NCBI GenBank assembly: GCA_965220105.1
Contig: OZ244811.1
Location: 248,001 to 312,000 of the forward strand
From: Bin87 sp965220105
GTDB taxonomy: Bacteria; Chloroflexota; Dehalococcoidia; Lucifugimonadales; UBA3495
Direction: 5' to 3'
Length of the DNA stretch: 64,000 nt
The notes below the pieces were generated by a model, which worked only from the letters and a program-made list of their open reading frames with translations, was not told the DNA's origin and searched no databases. Position numbers and translations under genes: made by a program. This document shows, piece by piece, positions 1 to 7,901 of the stretch; within the stretch, counting starts at the first letter, position 1, and each line of letters starts with the position of its first letter.

Positions 1-464
1 GGGCCGGGACGTCCGGTTCGGGCGATGTGGAAGGCTTCCTTGATGGCCGGCGCGATGTCGCGTACGTCCAGCACCAGGTAGTTGTGCTTGGTCACGGGCA
101 GGGTGATGCCGGTAATATCGGTTTCCTGGAAAGCGTCGCGACCGATGGCGGCCCGGGGCACCTGCCCGGTGATGCAGACGATGGGTACTGAATCCATCTG
201 AGCGGAGGCGAGGCCGGTAACCAGGTTGGTGGCGCCCGGTCCGGACGTGGCGGAACACACACCCACCTTGCCGGTGGCGCGGGCGTAACCGTCGGCGGCC
301 ATGGCGGCAGCCTGTTCATGGCGTACCAGGATGTGGCGAAGTTTGGGGTAGCCGGACAGGGCCCCGTAGAAGGGGAGTACCGCGCCGCCGGGCAAACCAA
401 AAATCGTGTCCACGCCTTCACGCAGGAGGCTTTCGCAAACGATTTGCGCGCCAGTCATTTCCAT
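1..464 (-). CDS. ilvB: Acetolactate synthase large subunit, N-terminal part (gene runs off the window)
   Basis: Catalyses the first common step of Val/Leu/Ile synthesis: condensation of pyruvate with pyruvate or 2-oxobutyrate using TPP, FAD and Mg. About 154 residues are visible and cover most of the N-terminal TPP-binding PYR domain. They include the motif FGLPGGAVLPFY, the catalytic glutamate in RHEQAAAMAADGYAR, and the stretch SGPGATNLVTG. The start is placed at the ATG read from 464, because an AGGAGC ribosome-binding site lies just upstream; a second in-frame ATG two codons later (456-458) is possible. The gene lies directly downstream of a T-box leader, which fits amino-acid-responsive control. 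The C-terminal part lies beyond position 1 and cannot be judged. Other TPP enzymes such as glyoxylate carboligase share this domain, but the T-box context favours IlvB. Confidence 0.93.
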   Translation of the reverse strand, partial: MEMTGAQIVCESLLREGVDTIFGLPGGAVLPFYGALSGYPKLRHILVRHEQAAAMAADGYARATGKVGVCSATSGPGATNLVTGLASAQMDSVPIVCITGQVPRAAIGRDAFQETDITGITLPVTKHNYLVLDVRDIAPAIKEAFHIARTGRPG

Positions 465-540
465 CTTTTTCGCTCCTGATGTGCTTTATGTACCGTGCTG
501 GGAGTACCAATGTAGTGGGAGTGCCAATGTGGCCGGGGCA

Positions 541-815
541 AAAATAATCCCGACCCCGAAGGGACGGGTTAGTGGGCCCGCGGTACCACCCTTCTTCTCC
601 CCGTGATGGTATTCAACACTGGGAACGCTTTTGTACAAAGCCGTTATCGGGGCTGAGCCGCCTGTCCTACGCACGTTGTGGGAATCTGGTACTCCCGCGC
701 TTCAGGCAGGGCGCTCCGGGGCGAGTTCAGGAGTTTCCGGCCACCGACTTGCACCATCCATCGGCTCTCTACAGACCTGCCGTCCCTACTATTCCCCATC
801 ATTGCGAAATAGACC
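541..815 (-). promoter_or_regulatory. T-box riboswitch leader of ilvB (probable Leu, CUC specifier)
   Basis: Read on the minus strand, the leader shows the AG-rich bulge of Stem I (AGAGAGCC followed by a GGTG loop) and a specifier context GAA-CTC-GCC with CTC at 725-723. The conserved T-box GGGTGGTACCGCGGG is at 592-578, followed by an intrinsic terminator. Known T-box mechanism: uncharged tRNA pairs with the specifier and the T-box bulge, which stabilises the antiterminator and allows transcription into ilvB. A CUC leucine specifier is also what the Bacillus ilv-leu leader uses. The specifier is assigned from sequence context and was not folded. Confidence 0.9.
550..569 (-). terminator. Intrinsic terminator of the T-box leader
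   Basis: On the minus strand CCCG-T-CCC pairs with GGG-T-CGGG around a TTCG tetraloop, followed by ATTATTTTT (549-541). It lies directly after the T-box sequence, in the position expected for the regulated terminator that competes with the antiterminator. Confidence 0.88.
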
Positions 816-821
816 AAAATC

Positions 822-850
822 ATGCTAACACCGGCCCGCCGCAGTGTCAA
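822..850 (-). promoter_or_regulatory. Sigma-70-type promoter for the ilvB T-box transcript
   Basis: On the minus strand there is a perfect -35 box TTGACA (850-845), a 17-nt spacer and a -10 box TAGCAT (827-822). The predicted start of transcription is near 815, at the 5' end of the T-box leader. Confidence 0.75.
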
Positions 851-868
851 CGGCGCCGATGGCTCACG

Positions 869-1016
869 CTAGTAGACCAACTTCTTTGTTATGACGGGTG
901 AAATGCAGGGTTACTCGGCGAATTTCTGCGTAGGCCCAGTAGGTCAGGGCAGAGCCCCAGTACCAATCAACTCATCATTACAAAGATTTCGGACTACTAG
1001 TATTACAACGACGGTT
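869..1016. repeat. Left 148-bp terminal inverted repeat
   Basis: By eye it is an exact reverse complement of 2446-2593 over 148 bases. Outer edge CTAGTAGACCAAC, inner edge TTACAACGACGGTT. Identity stops on both sides at the same relative position. Confidence 0.93.
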
Positions 1017-1068
1017 GGCATGGTAGGATAATCGGCAAGATAGCGAAGGCATCGGGAGGTGGGGCAGG

Positions 1069-2446
1069 GTGATGGATGCGGTGGCGTTGGAACGGGTGTC
1101 CGAAGCCTTCCAGGGTTTTCACGACTACTTTGCGCCAGACTTTGGTCGTAGGGAGGCCCGGGAGCACAGCCGCCATTATCTACAGGCCTTGCTGGTGCAA
1201 TCGGAAGAGCGGCGCAACGCCGCGAATTTGTCGGAAACGGTTCCGGCGTCGCCACGGGCGTTACAGCGGTTTCTCGCCGAGTCGCCTTGGGACGACGACG
1301 CAGTCATAGACCGGTTGCCGGAGTAGCTGGGTTCGCGATTGGATGACCTGCCGGGGGTGTGGGTGCTGGACGGCAGCGATTTTCCCCAGCAGGGGGTGAA
1401 GTCGGTGGGAGTGGCCAGGCAGTACTGCGGGGCGTTGGGCAAGATCGCCAGCTGCCAGGCTGGGGTGTTTCTGGCGCACGTGGGACCCCAGGGCAGAGCG
1501 CTGGTGGACAAGCGGCTGTAGCTGCCCCAGGAGTGGACTGGGGACGGGGAGCGCTGCGTGGCGGCGGGGGTGCCAGCGCACCGACGGGGGTACCGAAGCA
1601 AGACGGAGTGGGCCTTGGAGATGGTGGAGGAAGCCCAGGCCAGAGGATACCTCAAGGCCCAGTGGGTGGCCGGAGATTCAGCCTTCGGGATGTCTCCCGC
1701 GTTGCGGGAGGGACTGGCGGCAACGGGAATGCTGTACGTCTTGGACGTGCGGCCGGATATGACGGTCTGGCCCTTGGAACCGACCTGGACCGATCCGCCT
1801 TACCAGGGTAACGGGCGTCCCCGCAAACCCAGACCGCGGCGTGAGGAGCGGCAGACCATGGCAGAGCGCAGTCAGGCGTTGCCGGCGGCGGCATGGCGGG
1901 AGATCACGATAGCCCAGGGAAGCCAGGGGCCGCGTGTCTATCGGTTCAGCGCCCAACGGGCGCGGGTGACCAGGAGGCGGCAGCCTGGTGAGGTCCGGTG
2001 GGCGGTTTATCGCCAGAACCGGGACGGCAGCGAGCCCCGCTACTCCCTGTCCAACGCACCCCCAGATGCATCTCTGGAGACCTTGGCCGATGTGGGCGGC
2101 TCCCGCTGGCGCATTGAAACCGAGTTCGAGACCGAGCAGAGCGACGTGGGCCTGGACGAATACGAGACCCGCACCTGGGCGGGTTGGCATCACCACATCG
2201 CCATGTGCCTGCTGGCCGGGGCGTTCCTGTTGACCCTGCAACAGGATTGGGGGGGAAAAGATGCCCTTGATCACCAGGCCCCAGGTGTACCGAGTGGTGC
2301 GTGAGCTCCTGCCCAAAGAGCGGTTCGGCCCGGAAGAACTGCTGCGATGGCTGACAGATGTCCAGGAGCGCAACGAACGGGCCAGATGCTCTCACCAGAA
2401 ACGCCGCGCTGCCCTCGGCCGTAACACCTCCGGCCTCCCTCCATGA
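1069..2446 (+). pseudogene. IS701-like DDE transposase, degraded (two in-frame TAG codons and one frameshift)
   Basis: One reading frame continues through TAG codons at 1324-1326 and 1519-1521. It carries family motifs WVLDGSDFPQQG (first catalytic Asp), VARQYCGALGKIA, VAGDSAFG (second Asp) and the C-terminal glutamate region GSRWRIETEFETEQSDVGL. Near 2252 a run of seven G shifts the frame. The second frame, starting at MPLITRPQVYRVV, supplies the expected C-terminus and ends at 2446. From the flanking family pattern, the first TAG probably replaced Gln or a similar residue and the second Tyr. Start taken as the ATG at 1069. No complete protein can be made without recoding. Confidence 0.88.
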
Positions 2447-2593
2447 ACCGTCGTTGTAATACTAGTAGTCCGAAATCTTTGTAATGATGAGTTGATTGGT
2501 ACTGGGGCTCTGCCCTGACCTACTGGGCCTACGCAGAAATTCGCCGAGTAACCCTGCATTTCACCCGTCATAACAAAGAAGTTGGTCTACTAG
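2446..2593. repeat. Right 148-bp terminal inverted repeat
   Basis: Exact inverted partner of 869-1016. Its outer edge GGTCTACTAG runs straight into the left end of the IS630-like element. Confidence 0.93.
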
Positions 2594-2595
2594 TA

Positions 2596-3825
2596 CTGGT
2601 TCAAATCAGCATTGTAGGTAGTTTTAGTGAAAGGCTTCCAAATGCTACGCTGACCGCAAGATCGAGTTGTGAGGAGGTGTGGCAAACATGGCCCTGGAGC
2701 AATACGCAGTACGGTTGACGCCGGAGGAACGCGAGCGACTGAGCCATCTGATTCGCAGTGGCAAAAGTTCGGCGCGCATCATCGCCCGAGCGCGCACCCT
2801 GCTGAAAGTAGATGAGGGATGAAACGCACCACAGGTGGCGGCCGCTTTGGACATCTCCAAGGGTACGGTGTACCGCGCCAAACGGCGGTACGCTGAGGAA
2901 GGTTTAGATGGCGTGTTGCAGGACCGGGTCCAGGCCAACCGATACCGGAAGCTTGATGACAAGGGGGAGGCCCACTTGATCGCCCTGGCGTGCAGCCCAG
3001 CGCCCGATGGCCACGACTACTGGACCCTGCATCTTTTGGCCGACCGAGTGGTGGAGTTGGGGTTGGTAGAGTCCCTGTCCCATGAGACGGTGCGGTTGAG
3101 GCTCAAAAAAACGACCTCCAGCCGTGGCGGAAGCAGCAGTGGCGCATCCCCAAGGTAGGGGGTGAATTCGTGGCGGCGATGGAGGACGTGCTGGACTTGT
3201 ATGCTGAGCCCTACGACCAGCCACTGCATCCCTGACCGGCCGGTGGTCTGCTTCGACGAGACTTCCACTCAGTTGCTGGCCGACACCGGGCCGCCCATTC
3301 CGGTGCAGCCGGGACAACCGCGGCGTCAGGATTACGAGTATCGTCGCGGCGGTACGCGCAACATCTTCCTGACCTGCGAGCCCCTGGCGGGCTGGCGACA
3401 CGTGGCGATTACCGAGCGCCGCACTATGGAAGACTTTGCCCACCAGATGCGGTGGCTGGTGGATGAGGCCTACCCAGATGCTCAAGTGGTCCGCGTGGCG
3501 CTGGACAATCTGAATACCCATCGTATGGCCTCCCTCTATGAGACCTTCCCCGCCGTCGAAGCTCGGCGCATCGTCAGGCGGCTGGAATTTCACCACACGC
3601 CCCAGCACGCCAGTTGGCTGAACATGGCGGAGATCGAGTTCAGCGTGTTGACCCGGGCCTGTCTCCAGGGGCGTAATCCCGACGAGACTGCCCTGCAGCG
3701 AGCCATCAACGCCTATGAGGCCGAGCGCAATGCGGCACGAGCCACCATCAACTGGCGGTTCAACACCCAGGACGCCCGATCCAAATTGCATCGCCTATAT
3801 CCCTTCAATTCCAACATTGATTGAG
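2596..3825 (+). mobile_element. IS630/Tc1-like insertion sequence, degraded
   Basis: A decayed IS630-type transposase gene fills this interval. TA dinucleotides at 2594-2595 and 3826-3827 could be the target duplication typical of the family, and both lie in a CTAGTA/TACTAG context. The inner ends (CTGGTTCAAATCA on the left; CTCAATCAATG read inward on the right) match only loosely, so the exact limits are tentative. Confidence 0.6.
2688..3824 (+). pseudogene. IS630-family transposase, degraded (one stop, two frameshifts)
   Basis: The ATG at 2688 follows a GAGGAGGTG ribosome-binding site. The N-terminal helix-turn-helix (PQVAAALDISKGTVYRAKRR) is interrupted by TGA at 2820-2822, where a Trp codon (TGG) is expected. 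A run of seven A near 3105-3111 shifts the frame; eight would restore it. An extra base near 3230 shifts it again. The C-terminal catalytic core holds the DDE motifs VVCFDET, VALDNLNTH and HTPQHASWLNMAEIE, ending at TGA 3822-3824. The order of domains is normal for IS630, so this is a decayed full-length gene rather than a fragment. Confidence 0.9.
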
Positions 3826-3839
3826 TACTAGGAGCGCTG

Positions 3840-4013
3840 GTGTTGTTTGCATGGTGGCTGTGGTTTGTAATATCCTTGTCGGACGCAATGTGGACCTTGA
3901 TGCGGTTGGGTCCGCCAATTGTCGTATTAGCGTTGGGATTCTTGATCACCGGCATAGAGGCGAAACGTCGAGCAGCCCGTAAAAACGACAACGTGGATGA
4001 CGCTTCCGAATAG
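3840..4013 (+). CDS. Small membrane protein, possibly 5'-truncated by the IS630 element
   Basis: A 57-residue frame opens with GTG. It has two hydrophobic stretches (LFAWWLWFVISL and PPIVVLALGFLITGI) followed by a basic and then acidic tail (EAKRRAARKND). It begins only 15 bases after the end of the transposase and has no clear ribosome-binding site, so it may be the 3' remainder of a gene broken by the insertion. A strong terminator follows its stop codon by about 27 bases, which suggests a real transcript end. No family was recognised. Confidence 0.4.
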   Translation: MLFAWWLWFVISLSDAMWTLMRLGPPIVVLALGFLITGIEAKRRAARKNDNVDDASE

Positions 4014-4039
4014 CGGCAGATGGGCACAGGGCAATGACC

Positions 4040-4068
4040 AGACCCCACAGGGCTGCCCTGCGGGGTCT
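4040..4068 (+). terminator. Strong hairpin terminator
   Basis: AGACCCC and CAGGG pair with CCCTG and GGGGTCT around a short loop. The hairpin is followed by TTTGT. It lies just downstream of the small membrane ORF. Confidence 0.7.
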
Positions 4069-4746
4069 TTGTAACGGGCAAGACGACATACCTCGATAAC
4101 CGACGACCCACCACCATGACTAGCCGCAGCCCAACGTCAAGCGACAAAAGACCCTCGCGGAGCCGTCGATCACCTCCATAGAATCGAGCTGGTCGATCAG
4201 GGCAATCCAGCCACCAGCAGCGGGGTTCAGTCACAGCGGCAATTCACAAACAGAGGACTAACCATCCGTGCCAGCCCACACCAGACCCATTAAACAGTTT
4301 CCGACCCCAGAACCCCCGCAACAGCAAACCCATCAGTTGGCTCCACGAGCCGAATCAATCCAAGGTAGTGCTGCCCCACGCGTCCCCTGGAACATTGCCC
4401 TTCGTCCAACGGGCCGATGCACCAGCCGCGATCCGGTGGTGTTCGCCGCCTGCCACACCGCTCCAGATTCCGCGCCCAGTCAGACGGCTAAACGGCCCCT
4501 ATCGCCCGACTCAACCCAAACTCGTGCTCACCAGCGGTAACGCTACTTCGTCCGAGACACCTCCCTCCCGTCTCGTCCATCGCTGACCGACCAACGAAAG
4601 CTGACCTCGGAGCCAACAAGAACAGGTCACCCGAGAGGTATCCACAGTAGTTATAATCCGTTGCTGCGTCCAACGGCCTGCCGGGCTAGAACCCCGAAAC
4701 CAATGAGCACACCCGGCGCATAACAATTCCCCAAGGAGGCATCTTC
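4069..4746. other. Intergenic stretch without a convincing gene
   Basis: Only Pro/Thr/Ser-rich open frames with no family features are seen, the longest on the plus strand from a GTG at 4268 to 4540. A TATAAT box at 4652-4657 could serve the downstream nuclease, but no good -35 box is paired with it. The composition is less biased than the flanking genes and fits decayed sequence. Confidence 0.5.
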
Positions 4747-5028
4747 GTGAGATTCACGATAGCCATAGCCTACGTAATCGCAGTCCTCGTTATGGCTTGC
4801 GCCTCCGATCCTTCAGCGCAACCACAACAATTTCCCACCATCTTCTCCGTCCGAGCGGAAGGCTCAACCACAACGACAGCAACGCCACCAGCCAATCACC
4901 CACCGATCCCTCAGCCGGGAGAGTCCGCAGCCACCGCGGCAGAAACAGCGTCCACACCGTTACCGCTCAACGCGGAACAGACAGACTCTGCAACCAGGTT
5001 CAACCGCGGTGCCCACCGCGAGCGCTGA
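4747..5028 (+). CDS. Lipoprotein signal and linker segment of a split secreted nuclease
   Basis: The GTG at 4747 follows an excellent AAGGAGG site (4733-4739). It opens a 93-residue frame with a hydrophobic signal ending in a lipobox-like VMAC, then a Thr/Pro/Ala-rich linker. The frame ends 20 bases inside the next ORF, which encodes an HNH nuclease in another frame and lacks its own signal peptide and ribosome-binding site. I infer that the two were one lipoprotein nuclease gene, now separated by a +1 shift somewhere near 4970-5000. Translational coupling of two polypeptides is the alternative, but the second would then stay in the cytoplasm. Confidence 0.55.
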   Translation: MRFTIAIAYVIAVLVMACASDPSAQPQQFPTIFSVRAEGSTTTTATPPANHPPIPQPGESAATAAETASTPLPLNAEQTDSATRFNRGAHRER

Positions 5029-5854
5029 AGTCCCAAACCCCACCTCAATTCATTCCGGATTGCCCAAAAAGCCAATACCACTTTTCGTCCACGTCGCATC
5101 AATTCCGGCCGAATTGCCGGAATACACCCGCCGAGACTGGAATCACTGGACCGATGCAGACAGAGACTGCCAATACGCCCGCAACGAGGTATTTTTCGAA
5201 GAAAGCCTCAGCACCGTAACCTTCAGCACCGGCGACCGTTGCCGCGTCGCCACCGGCCAATGGCTCGCCTCATACACCAACACCGTTGTAACCGACCCCG
5301 GCAAGATCGACATCGACCACATGGTGCCCCTAGACAACGCCCACCAGAGCGGAGCTTGGCAATGGTCGGCAGAACGCAAGGAGCTCTACGCCAACTACCT
5401 GGACGACCCGCAACACCTCATCGCCGTAACCGCCAGCGCGAACCGCTCAAAGGGCGCCAGAGCACCCGACACATGGAAACCCAAGGACCAGTCATATTGG
5501 TGCCAATACGCCATCGACTGGGTGTCCATCAAGAACACCTGGCACCTCACCGTGACTGAGCCAGAGTACGACGCACTCGCCGTCATGTTGGCAACTTGCG
5601 AGAACCCGCACGTCCTGACGGTCTCGCCCGACAATTCAGGGACCGCACCCAGTGCGCCACGCGCCACCAGCACTCCCGTACCGCCGCCGCTAACGCCGAC
5701 AACCACCACGTACGCCTCGTGCGAAACCGCCCAGGCAGCCGGTGAAACCCGCATCCAAGGCAGTCAGGGAAATGGCCCAGGATTCCCCAAGTCGATGGTA
5801 CCCAGCGCCAGAGACGGCGACGGAGACGGAGACGGGGTCGTGTGCGAAAGATAA
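5009..5854 (+). CDS. HNH endonuclease (GmrSD/DUF1524-like) with C-terminal Excalibur domain
   Basis: About 281 residues. The nuclease core contains IDIDHMVPLDNAHQSGAW (Asp103-His104), DDPQHLIAVTASANRSKG and a tryptophan-rich region, as in the HNH family related to the GmrSD C-terminal domain. A Pro/Thr linker follows. The last 45 residues form an Excalibur calcium-binding domain, with YASCETAQAAGE and the Asp-rich loop RDGDGDGDGVVCE. Known relatives are secreted non-specific nucleases. The listed GTG start has no ribosome-binding site. Upstream sequence in this frame still reads as linker, and the signal peptide lies in the overlapping frame at 4747. Function inferred: extracellular or cell-surface DNA degradation, if the gene is still expressed as one product. 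Confidence 0.75.
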   Translation: MPTASAEVPNPTSIHSGLPKKPIPLFVHVASIPAELPEYTRRDWNHWTDADRDCQYARNEVFFEESLSTVTFSTGDRCRVATGQWLASYTNTVVTDPGKIDIDHMVPLDNAHQSGAWQWSAERKELYANYLDDPQHLIAVTASANRSKGARAPDTWKPKDQSYWCQYAIDWVSIKNTWHLTVTEPEYDALAVMLATCENPHVLTVSPDNSGTAPSAPRATSTPVPPPLTPTTTTYASCETAQAAGETRIQGSQGNGPGFPKSMVPSARDGDGDGDGVVCER

Positions 5855-5895
5855 TTCCCGGTCCGCGGCACACCAGGAAGACGGGCAACCCCGGC

Positions 5896-6284
5896 CTAGC
5901 CCAAGGACTCCGCCAACATCTCCTTCAGTTCGGGGAAATCCACTGGCTTAACGACAAAACCCTTGGCACCACGTTCCGACGCTACGCCCATGTTGACTGG
6001 GTCGCCATACGCAGAAACCACAATTGATTGGACCTCCGGCCAAGATTCACCCAACTCGCCAAGTAGCTCCAACCCCCCATGCCAGCCATGTTAAGGTCCG
6101 TCAGTACCAAGCGAATGCCAGGGTTTTGCCGAAGCACCTCGAGCGCTTCCTGACCGGACCCAGCGAAGAACAACTCGTAGCTACCGGCCCGGATCTCGCG
6201 ACGCATCCTTTGCCGGAACATGACCTCGACCTCAGGCTCATCGTCCACCACCAGCACCTGGCGCGCCAAACCCTGTTCTGACAT
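5896..6284 (-). pseudogene. Single-domain response regulator (CheY-like), frameshifted
   Basis: Starts at the ATG read from 6284, behind GGAGG. The first part has the acidic pair Asp14-Asp15 (VLVVDDEPE) and the phospho-acceptor Asp63 (VLTDLNMAGMGG). Directly after this a run of six G shifts the frame. One extra base restores LELLGELGESWPEVQS, the Thr/Ser-position segment IVVSAYGDP and the conserved Lys in GFVVKPVDFPEL, ending at TAG 5898-5896 for a normal 129-residue receiver. No output domain and no kinase neighbour are present. It is either a recent pseudogene or a one-base homopolymer error. Confidence 0.82.
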
Positions 6285-6554
6285 TTCCGTTTCCTCCGCA
6301 TTCATCCGAATTCAACAAACCATGGCCCTTGGTAACACCGTTTCTGCGTTTGACAGTGCGAGCACAGCCCTAACACCATGGTTACCGCGACGTCCGGCTC
6401 AACACGCATTTTAACCAACACTGAGCGAGTATCCGAACGGCTCCCCGGCCGTCAAACGACCAAGCCCAAGAAAATTTCAGGGCGCCGTACAGCAACGACG
6501 CCCTCGGGACTCCGCGCGACCGCTTATGCCATCTGTGCGTCTGGATTCAGCTGC

Positions 6555-7901
6555 TCACTCAGGCGGCCGGAGGCGGCCTCCCACCTGGCGAATCAGGCTG
6601 GCCAGAAACATCCCCACCAGCAAGGCGGCCAGAGCTACGACAGTGGGAAGCAGCCACGGGTAGCGTTCGGTGAAAGGCACGCCGTCAGGCCGAACCGGCA
6701 TCACGTCAACGGCAGGGTTGACTTCGGGGCGCCCCAACCGGGCCACCGGCAGGTCCTCGGTTACCAGGTAGGGGAACACTTTCTCCAGCTCGTAGGACGG
6801 CGCGGATGCCTCGGGGTTTCCGTAGTAGAGACGATAGGTCTCGCCGGCGGCGGCGGTGAAGACGATCTTGCGGGCGAAACCGCTGGCCATGGGCTTCTCT
6901 ACCGGCAGGGGCCGATTGTCCTCGTTGAAGATGGTGATCCGATAGTAGAGGTATCTGGATTCTCCGAGCCGCAATTCTCGATCGTCGCCCACGAACCTCG
7001 GAGTATCAAAGTCGTAGAGAATCTCGCCGGACTGCAGGGGGATCCAGTAGAGGAAGTCGTAACTCCCTTCGACCACGACCTCGCGGTAGAAATTTCGTTG
7101 CGGGATATCAAGGCGGATGGTGTCGGCCGGAAACCCTGGGTGAAATGCTTGCAACAATAAAATAGTCTGTTTGCGTTCCGCGTCTTCGATTCGTCGGACG
7201 ATGTCCAGGGGGAGGGAGTGGCGGCGCGGCTCCAGCGTTTGGGCGAAAAGGACCACCGCCCCCCTGATGTCCAACGGTTCCTGACCCTCGTCGAAGATTT
7301 GGATCCTGAGGAAGCGCGCCGAACTTGACGGGTACTGGACGCTGGTATCACCAGCGGAGAATCCGCGCTCGGGAATCGCCAGGTTGAATATCGTGCCGTT
7401 CTCCTCCTGGATGCGCCAGGTTTCGCCGTCATCGCCGGCGGACACGGCAACGCGGCGTTGGAAGTTGACGGATGAGGTCTGGATTTCCACCTCACTGTGC
7501 AGGTCGCCCTCGGATTGCACGTGGAGAACGAATGAAGTGTGGTCGTTGGGAATGTGCCCCAGATCCTGCATCTTGACCGGGACCGCGGCGCGCCGTTGGT
7601 CCCCAGCCTCAACCAGGATCTTGTAGGGAATTTCCCGCTCACCAACGGTGGTGTCGGTCGCAGTGAGACGCACGTCGCCCAGGCCGGGCTGAGCGTGGGG
7701 ATACACCTCGGGATCCAACTCCACCTCAACCAACTGGTCGTCCAAGAGGCCGTCCGGCAAGATGACAGGCTTGAAGAACTGCCATCTGGCATCCGGAGAG
7801 TCGGCCCAGACGTTAATAGCCGACAGCAGCGCGCCGGCCACCAGCAGAATGACAAACGCGATGGAAACCGGCCGGAGCCTGTTTTCAGGCTCGTTGCCCA
7901 A
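6555..7901 (-). CDS. DUF3999 family protein (secreted beta-rich protein with C-terminal anchor)
   Basis: 448 residues. An N-terminal hydrophobic segment (VSIAFVILLVAGALLSA) acts as signal or anchor. A long extracytoplasmic region rich in beta-strand sequence follows, then a C-terminal membrane helix (LLPTVVALAALLVGMFLASL) and a short basic tail. This matches DUF3999, which is typically encoded beside DUF2339, as here. The TTG start at 7901 overlaps the end of the DUF2339 gene by 17 bases in another frame, so the two are translated from one mRNA. The biochemical role of the pair is unknown; an envelope function is inferred from topology only. Confidence 0.82.
   Translation of the reverse strand: MGNEPENRLRPVSIAFVILLVAGALLSAINVWADSPDARWQFFKPVILPDGLLDDQLVEVELDPEVYPHAQPGLGDVRLTATDTTVGEREIPYKILVEAGDQRRAAVPVKMQDLGHIPNDHTSFVLHVQSEGDLHSEVEIQTSSVNFQRRVAVSAGDDGETWRIQEENGTIFNLAIPERGFSAGDTSVQYPSSSARFLRIQIFDEGQEPLDIRGAVVLFAQTLEPRRHSLPLDIVRRIEDAERKQTILLLQAFHPGFPADTIRLDIPQRNFYREVVVEGSYDFLYWIPLQSGEILYDFDTPRFVGDDRELRLGESRYLYYRITIFNEDNRPLPVEKPMASGFARKIVFTAAAGETYRLYYGNPEASAPSYELEKVFPYLVTEDLPVARLGRPEVNPAVDVMPVRPDGVPFTERYPWLLPTVVALAALLVGMFLASLIRQVGGRLRPPE

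Larger units (their letters stand above)
869..2593 (+). mobile_element. IS701-like insertion sequence with very long terminal inverted repeats
   Basis: A decayed DDE transposase gene sits between two perfectly matching 148-bp inverted repeats (869-1016 and 2446-2593). The gene fills nearly all the space between them. The stop codon of the restored reading frame touches the inner edge of the right repeat. Such long ends are unusual for this family. The right end directly abuts the next insertion sequence. Confidence 0.8.

Noticed and set aside
2904..3791. 295-residue minus-strand frame opposite the IS630 transposase
   Set aside because: Antisense to a transposase with full DDE motifs and has no recognisable domain; it stays open only because of codon bias.
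4268..4540. Plus-strand Pro/Thr-rich frame behind GAGGA
   Set aside because: No family features and no GC bias at third positions. Left inside the intergenic entry.
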